Assembly: GCA_022827095.1 (NCBI GenBank)
Contig: JAJDTP010000006.1
Location: forward strand, 1 to 64,000
Direction of reading: 5' to 3'
Source: Dehalococcoidia bacterium
GTDB taxonomy: Bacteria; Chloroflexota; Dehalococcoidia; Lucifugimonadales; UBA3495
Length of the DNA stretch: 64,000 nt
The notes below the pieces were generated by a model. That model was not told where the DNA came from, ran no database searches, and saw only the letters and a program-made list of their open reading frames with translations. Shown here one piece after another: positions 59,842-64,000 of the stretch; the first letter of the stretch is position 1, and every line of letters starts with the position of its first letter. The position numbers and the translations under genes are program-made.

Positions 59842-60759
59842 ATGCCCGAATATCTGCCCGGAATCGTAGAACCCGACCAGGAAGCACAGCAACTCGCCAC
59901 CGACTTCGTGTTCACCGAGGGGCCGCTGTGGCACCCAGACGGCTACTGGCTGTTTGTGGACCTGAGGCGCGAGCCGCCCGTCATCCACCGTATGTCGCCT
60001 GCCGGCGGAGCGCCCGAAATCATCCGCGAGCCCAGCGGCGGCACCAACGGCATGACCCTGGACTTGCAAGGCCGCCTGCTCATGTGCGAGGGCGACAACC
60101 GCCGCATCACGCGCATGGAATCGGACGGCACCATCAACGTGGTGGCCGACCGGTGGGATGGCAAGCGGTTCCACCGGCCCAATGACATCGTGTGTCGCAG
60201 CGACGGCAGCATCTACTTCACCAACCCCAGCGGGCGCGTTCCGGAAGCCGAGCAGGAGATTGAGTGGCCCGGCACCATCCACCGCATTGCTCCGGACGGA
60301 ACCGTGGACATGTCCGCCCACGACATCGACTTCCCCAACGGCATCGCTTTCTCCCCCGACGAGTCGGTTCTTTACGTGTCCAACACCCGCAAGCTTGGCG
60401 AACGACCCGACCAGTATTGGGACGGCGAGGTCAAGCAGAACCAGTTCATCCAGGCCTATGACGTGGCGGCCGATGGCTCACTGAGCAACAGTCGCATGTT
60501 CGGTAGCATGGCCTCCGCCGAGGACGGGGTGCCGGACGGCATGAAAGTGGATGCGGAAGGCCGGGTGTACTGCACCGGTTCCGGCGGCGTGTGGGTCTTC
60601 TCACCGGCCGGCGAGCATCTGGGCATCATCAGGGTACCGGAGATACCGGCCAACTGCTCCTTCGGCGGCCCTGACTTCAGAACCATGCTATTCACGGCAC
60701 GCACCTCGGTGTACAGCCTGCGCATGACCACGCCGGGCAATCCGTTGCCCCGAGCGTAG
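59842..60759 (+). CDS. SMP-30/gluconolactonase-family protein
   Basis: A 305-residue six-bladed propeller lactonase. Motifs are FTEGPLWHPDGYWLFVD (with the metal-binding glutamate), GTNGMTLDLQGRLLMCEG, RPNDIVCRSDGSIYFTNPSG (metal-binding asparagine) and PDGMKVDAEGRVYCTGSGG (catalytic aspartate). Sugar lactones are the usual substrates. AGGAGG-like AAAGGAGG lies just before the start. The neighbourhood with sarcosine oxidase and an enolase-superfamily enzyme points to catabolism of small acids or sugars. Confidence 0.9.
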   Translation: MPEYLPGIVEPDQEAQQLATDFVFTEGPLWHPDGYWLFVDLRREPPVIHRMSPAGGAPEIIREPSGGTNGMTLDLQGRLLMCEGDNRRITRMESDGTINVVADRWDGKRFHRPNDIVCRSDGSIYFTNPSGRVPEAEQEIEWPGTIHRIAPDGTVDMSAHDIDFPNGIAFSPDESVLYVSNTRKLGERPDQYWDGEVKQNQFIQAYDVAADGSLSNSRMFGSMASAEDGVPDGMKVDAEGRVYCTGSGGVWVFSPAGEHLGIIRVPEIPANCSFGGPDFRTMLFTARTSVYSLRMTTPGNPLPRA

Positions 60760-60777
60760 GTTCCGCAACCCACCGCG

Positions 60778-60805
60778 TCATTCCCACGAGAGCGGGAATC
60801 CAGGA
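60778..60805. repeat. Dispersed REP-like repeat copy
   Basis: TCATTCCCACGAGAGCGGGA followed by ATCCAGGA is a short element of a type that is very common between genes in many bacteria. The TTCCC/GGGAA arms can pair. It lies between the SMP-30 and sarcosine oxidase genes. Confidence 0.6.
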
Positions 60806-60822
60806 ACCAGGCAGGGAAACCA

Positions 60823-61974
60823 ATGCGCGAGTTTGACGCAATAGTGATCGGTGTCGGCGGCATGGGGAGTGCCGCCGTCTATCACCTGGCCCGTCGCGGC
60901 TGGAAGGTGCTGGGGCTGGAGCAGTACGACATCCCCAACGAGATGGGCTCCTCCCACGGCGTCAGCCGGATGATCCGCCTGGCCTACCACGAGGACCCAT
61001 CCTATGTGCCGTTGCTCTACCGGGCCTACGAACTCTGGCATCAACTGGAGAACGTGGCCGGGGAAAAACTGCTGGTTACCACCGGCTGCGTGCGGGGAGG
61101 CGTCGGGGCCAGCCAACTGCTTGAGGGATCTCTGGAAACGGTGACGCAGCATCACCTGCCGTACCGGATGCTCAGCGGCCCGGAGGTGAACCGGGAGTGG
61201 CCGGGTTATCAACTGCCCGAAGAAGCCGAAATGCTCTACGAGCAGCAGGGCGGTTTCGTGCTTTCCGAGCGGTGCATCGTGGGGCACGTTTCGGCGGCCC
61301 TGGAAATCGGCGCCGAGGTACACGGCCGCGAGGCCGCGCTCAGCTGGGAACCCACCGCCGGCGGGGGCGTGGTCGTGACAACCGACAAAGATACCTACTC
61401 GGCGCGGCGCCTGGTGGTCACCGCCGGAGCCTGGGCCGGCAAGGTGGCGCCCGAAGTCGCCGCCCACGCCGTTCCGGAGCGGCAGGTGCTGGGATGGTTT
61501 GCACCCTATCGCCCGGAGCTTTTCCGCCCAGAGAATTTCCCATGCTTCGGCATGGAGGTTGAGGAAGGTCGTTTCTACGGCTTCCCGTCCTACGGGATAC
61601 CCGGCTTCAAGCTGGGCATGTTCAACCACTTCCGCGAGCAGGTGGACCCCGACACCATGGACCGGGAACCCAACGCCCGGGACGAGGCCGCACTCCGGCA
61701 GTTCACCGAGCGTTACTTCCCGGAAGCAGCCGGCCCGACCCTCGCGCTGAAGACCTGCATGTTCACCAACACCCCTGACGAGCACTTCATCATCGACACG
61801 CTACCCGATCATCCTCAGGTCTCCGTGGCCGCCGGGTTCTCCGGGCACGGGTTCAAATTCACCAGCGTGATAGGCGAAATTATGGCCGACCTGGCGGAGC
61901 ATGGCCAGACTGACCACGACATCGGGCTTTTCCGGCTGGGCCGGTTTTCCCAACTCGTCTCTGACGGCGCATAG
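60823..61974 (+). CDS. solA: Monomeric sarcosine oxidase / N-methyl amino acid oxidase
   Basis: A 383-residue FAD enzyme that oxidises N-methyl amino acids. The FAD-binding motif is AIVIGVGGMGSAAVYHLARR, followed by EQYDIPNEMGSSHGVSRMIR. The cysteine that binds FAD covalently in this family is present in KTCMFTNTPDEHFIIDTLPD, and AAGFSGHGFKFTSVIGE closes the FAD site. Length is normal. DUF4058 follows after 13 bp. Substrate could be sarcosine, N-methyltryptophan or a related amine. Confidence 0.9.
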   Translation: MREFDAIVIGVGGMGSAAVYHLARRGWKVLGLEQYDIPNEMGSSHGVSRMIRLAYHEDPSYVPLLYRAYELWHQLENVAGEKLLVTTGCVRGGVGASQLLEGSLETVTQHHLPYRMLSGPEVNREWPGYQLPEEAEMLYEQQGGFVLSERCIVGHVSAALEIGAEVHGREAALSWEPTAGGGVVVTTDKDTYSARRLVVTAGAWAGKVAPEVAAHAVPERQVLGWFAPYRPELFRPENFPCFGMEVEEGRFYGFPSYGIPGFKLGMFNHFREQVDPDTMDREPNARDEAALRQFTERYFPEAAGPTLALKTCMFTNTPDEHFIIDTLPDHPQVSVAAGFSGHGFKFTSVIGEIMADLAEHGQTDHDIGLFRLGRFSQLVSDGA

Positions 61975-61987
61975 CCAGGACGGCGAG

Positions 61988-62788
61988 ATGGAAAACCCCT
62001 TTGCCAACCCGTTTCCGGGCATGAACCCCTATCTGGAATCCAGGCGGATCTGGCCGGAGGTCCACAACAATATCATCCACGAGATGTTCCGTTTTCTGCG
62101 CCGCACTTTGCCGTTCCGGTACACGGTCATCATGGACGAGCGTGTCGGCATCGGCAACGACCCCTCTCGCGACGCTCCGGCGCGGTACGCCGAACCTGAC
62201 CTTTCGATCAGAGGCGGCGGTGTGCATGAGCGTGGCGCCGCTACCTACCTGGCGGAAGGCCGAGTAACCGCCAGGCTCCCCCTGGATGACGAAACAACTC
62301 GGGAGATGTTCATCACCATTGGCGAACGGGACCACGAAGACCCGGTAACCATTGTGGAGTTGCTGTCGCCCAGCAACAAGATCTTAAGTGGACACGGGCG
62401 CAGCCAGTATCTGGACAAGCGCGAGCGAGTGATTTTCAGCCCCACACACCTGGTGGAGATTGACCTCATTCGCCGCGGCCGGCCCATGCCGGTGGAAGGT
62501 TACGATGGCAACGCGCCTTACCGGCATCTGATCAGCCGATCGCAGACGCGCCCGGAAGTGGACTTGTATCCGTTCCGCCTGCAAACTCCCATCCCTGACG
62601 TTCCGGTACCGTTGCTGGAGGGCGACGAAGATGCGGTGGTTCCGCTGGGCGTATTGGTGGATGACATGTACGAGCAGGATTACTACTCCAACTACGTCGA
62701 CTACAACAGCGACCCGGAAGGAATCTTGTCCGAAGAAGACCGACAATGGATCGACCAACTGTTGCGGGAGAAAGGGTTCCGCCGCTGA
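61988..62788 (+). CDS. DUF4058 family protein
   Basis: A 266-residue protein with AGGA seven bases before the start at 61988. The N-terminus NPFPGMNPYLESRRIWPEVH is the signature of DUF4058, a family common in cyanobacteria, planctomycetes and Chloroflexota. The central VTIVELLSPSNKILSGHGRS and FSPTHLVEIDLIRRG resemble the E-x-K core of Uma2-like PD-(D/E)XK nucleases, so a distant nuclease relation is possible. The function is unknown. Confidence 0.88.
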   Translation: MENPFANPFPGMNPYLESRRIWPEVHNNIIHEMFRFLRRTLPFRYTVIMDERVGIGNDPSRDAPARYAEPDLSIRGGGVHERGAATYLAEGRVTARLPLDDETTREMFITIGERDHEDPVTIVELLSPSNKILSGHGRSQYLDKRERVIFSPTHLVEIDLIRRGRPMPVEGYDGNAPYRHLISRSQTRPEVDLYPFRLQTPIPDVPVPLLEGDEDAVVPLGVLVDDMYEQDYYSNYVDYNSDPEGILSEEDRQWIDQLLREKGFRR

Positions 62789-62821
62789 ACCACGTTCACC
62801 CCTTGGCCAAGGAACACCATT

Positions 62822-63997
62822 ATGAAAATCACCGATGTTGAGGCCATCGCGCTGGTCTGGCCCGCACCCGACCGCGAATACTGGACGGCCCTCCGACCCA
62901 TCGGACGCGTGAGCGAACTGCTGGTTCGCGTCCATACTGATGCTGGCTACTACGGCATTGGCGAGGCTCATGGCGCCGGACAGGGGTTCGCTGGCATCTA
63001 CCGCCAGGACAGCGACGGAGCCATACACGCCGATGGCGCCTCCCGGGCCGTGGTCGATCTGCTCAAGCCGATGCTCCTAGGCCGGGATCCTGTTGACCAC
63101 GAACAGCTTTGGGACGAGATGTTCGGGTTGTGCCATCAAATCGGCTGGGCCGCGTCCGGGTTCGGCCGCCCGCAGATACTCACTGCCTTGGCGGCGGTGG
63201 ATATCGCCCTTTGGGACATCAAGGGCAAAGCCGCCGACCTGCCGGTGTACAAATTGCTCGGTGGCCACTCGAACACCGCACCGTGCTACGTCACCGGCGG
63301 GTACTACCAGGAGGGAAAAACGGTTCACGATCTGGTACGGGAGTGTGAGTCGTACATCGAAATGGGTTACGAGGCCATCAAGCTGAAGATCGGCCACGTC
63401 AGCCTCGCCGAGGACTACGAGCGGGTCAGCGCCGTTCGCAACTCAGTGGGCGAGGATATTGACATAATGGTCGACGTCAACGAAGGATGGGACGTCGACA
63501 CCGCCATTCGAGGCGCGAGTATGCTGGAGCCGCTCAACATCCGCTGGCTGGAGGAGCCGGTTCACTGGTACGACCGGGTCGAGGGCTTGGGCAAGGTGGC
63601 CGCCTCGACCGCCATCCCCATCGCGTCGGGCGAAAACGCGGTGACGCGCTGGGACGCCCGGGATCTCATCCGGCGGGGCGGGGTGCGCGTCATGCAGTAC
63701 GACAGCACTCGCAACGGCGGCGTGACCGAGTGTTTGCGCATCGCCGGCTTGTGCGCAGCCGAGAACGTGCGGCTGGCTCCCCATCATGATCCCCAGGTGC
63801 ACGGTCACCTGGTGGCTGGCCTGTCGGTCGGCGAAATCTGCGAGACCTTCCCCTCGGCGGATCGCGACCCGATTTGGGACGAGCTCTTCACCGTACGGCC
63901 TGAGATCGTCGCCGGCAAGATAACGTTGTCGGATCGCCCGGGCTGGGGGATTGAGCTGGACGAGCGGACCCTGGAACGGCGGGGCGCCTGGGCGTAA
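62822..63997 (+). CDS. Mandelate racemase/muconate lactonizing enzyme-family dehydratase
   Basis: A 391-residue enolase-superfamily enzyme. The first half has the capping domain (ITDVEAIALVWPAPDREYW). In the barrel, YEAIKLKIGHV carries the K-x-K base, DVNEGWD gives the first metal ligand, RWLEEPVHWYD the second and SGENAVT the third. The last motif, LAPHHDPQVHGHL, holds a candidate catalytic histidine, as in mandelate racemase or D-galactonate/gluconate dehydratases. Together with SMP-30 upstream, sugar acid dehydration is plausible. The window ends 3 bp after the stop. Confidence 0.92.
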   Translation: MKITDVEAIALVWPAPDREYWTALRPIGRVSELLVRVHTDAGYYGIGEAHGAGQGFAGIYRQDSDGAIHADGASRAVVDLLKPMLLGRDPVDHEQLWDEMFGLCHQIGWAASGFGRPQILTALAAVDIALWDIKGKAADLPVYKLLGGHSNTAPCYVTGGYYQEGKTVHDLVRECESYIEMGYEAIKLKIGHVSLAEDYERVSAVRNSVGEDIDIMVDVNEGWDVDTAIRGASMLEPLNIRWLEEPVHWYDRVEGLGKVAASTAIPIASGENAVTRWDARDLIRRGGVRVMQYDSTRNGGVTECLRIAGLCAAENVRLAPHHDPQVHGHLVAGLSVGEICETFPSADRDPIWDELFTVRPEIVAGKITLSDRPGWGIELDERTLERRGAWA

Positions 63998-64000
63998 CGT

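Overview
The window is about 64 kb of GC-rich, gene-dense bacterial chromosome. The gene set suggests a Chloroflexota genome, possibly of the SAR202/Dehalococcoidia type. That reading is inference from content: a luciferase-like flavin monooxygenase, an enolase-superfamily protein, a CaiB-type CoA-transferase, SMP-30, monomeric sarcosine oxidase, three Uma2 proteins, DUF4058, Asp-box and LRR lipoproteins, and a DnaQ-DinG fusion. There is no rRNA, and I saw no tRNA, CRISPR array, transposase or phage module.

Left part (1-10.2 kb). A zinc-uptake lipoprotein gene runs off the left edge. It sits behind a Zur-type repressor gene and a cluster of inverted repeats that look like operators. After a 0.97-kb stretch without a convincing gene comes a zinc-ribbon protein, then a co-oriented minus-strand block. 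That block holds a B12-dependent acyl-CoA mutase split into large and small subunits, a PaaK-like acyl-CoA ligase, an MBL hydrolase, a CaiB CoA-transferase and a TPR protein. The mutase has the Ile/Asp pair described for 2-hydroxyisobutyryl-CoA mutase, not the Tyr of methylmalonyl-CoA mutase. Two tiny, stop-start-coupled membrane proteins sit between its subunits.

Middle part (10.3-41.2 kb). First comes a PLD-domain protein that appears frameshifted and is coupled to a small unknown protein. Then follow an orphan antitoxin-like protein, HtpX, an Asp-box propeller, tandem Uma2 proteins, two hydrolases, a potassium channel, GluRS next to GlnRS, and the rluD-lspA-hydrolase run. After these come threonine aldolase, an isochorismatase-fold protein without its cysteine, an arrestin-like protein, RarA, a flavin monooxygenase, an acyl-CoA carboxylase beta subunit, folP-folK, a large LRR lipoprotein with a 30-bp coding minisatellite, two gene remnants, gamma-glutamyltransferase, hpt and gyrB.

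Right part (41.4-64 kb). This holds a NUDIX hydrolase, a PHP phosphoesterase, DnaQ-DinG, two OGG-type glycosylases (the second with an added zinc finger), and a cobalamin block cobQ-cobU-pduX that could help supply the cofactor of the mutase. Next are a TolB-like propeller lipoprotein, a lipoprotein/MFS pair resembling mycobacterial LprG-P55, a PhnD-like protein without signal peptide, and a pair of PaREP1/HEPN-like proteins. The end is catabolic: a 3-hydroxyisobutyrate-type dehydrogenase, a class-IV aminotransferase (its 3' end duplicated beyond a Uma2 gene), SMP-30, sarcosine oxidase, DUF4058 and a mandelate-racemase-like enzyme.

Spacers carry several families of short dispersed repeats. 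Promoter-like sites are mostly extended -10 elements (TGNTANNAT), and some genes look leaderless. All functions are read from motifs by eye; no database search was possible.
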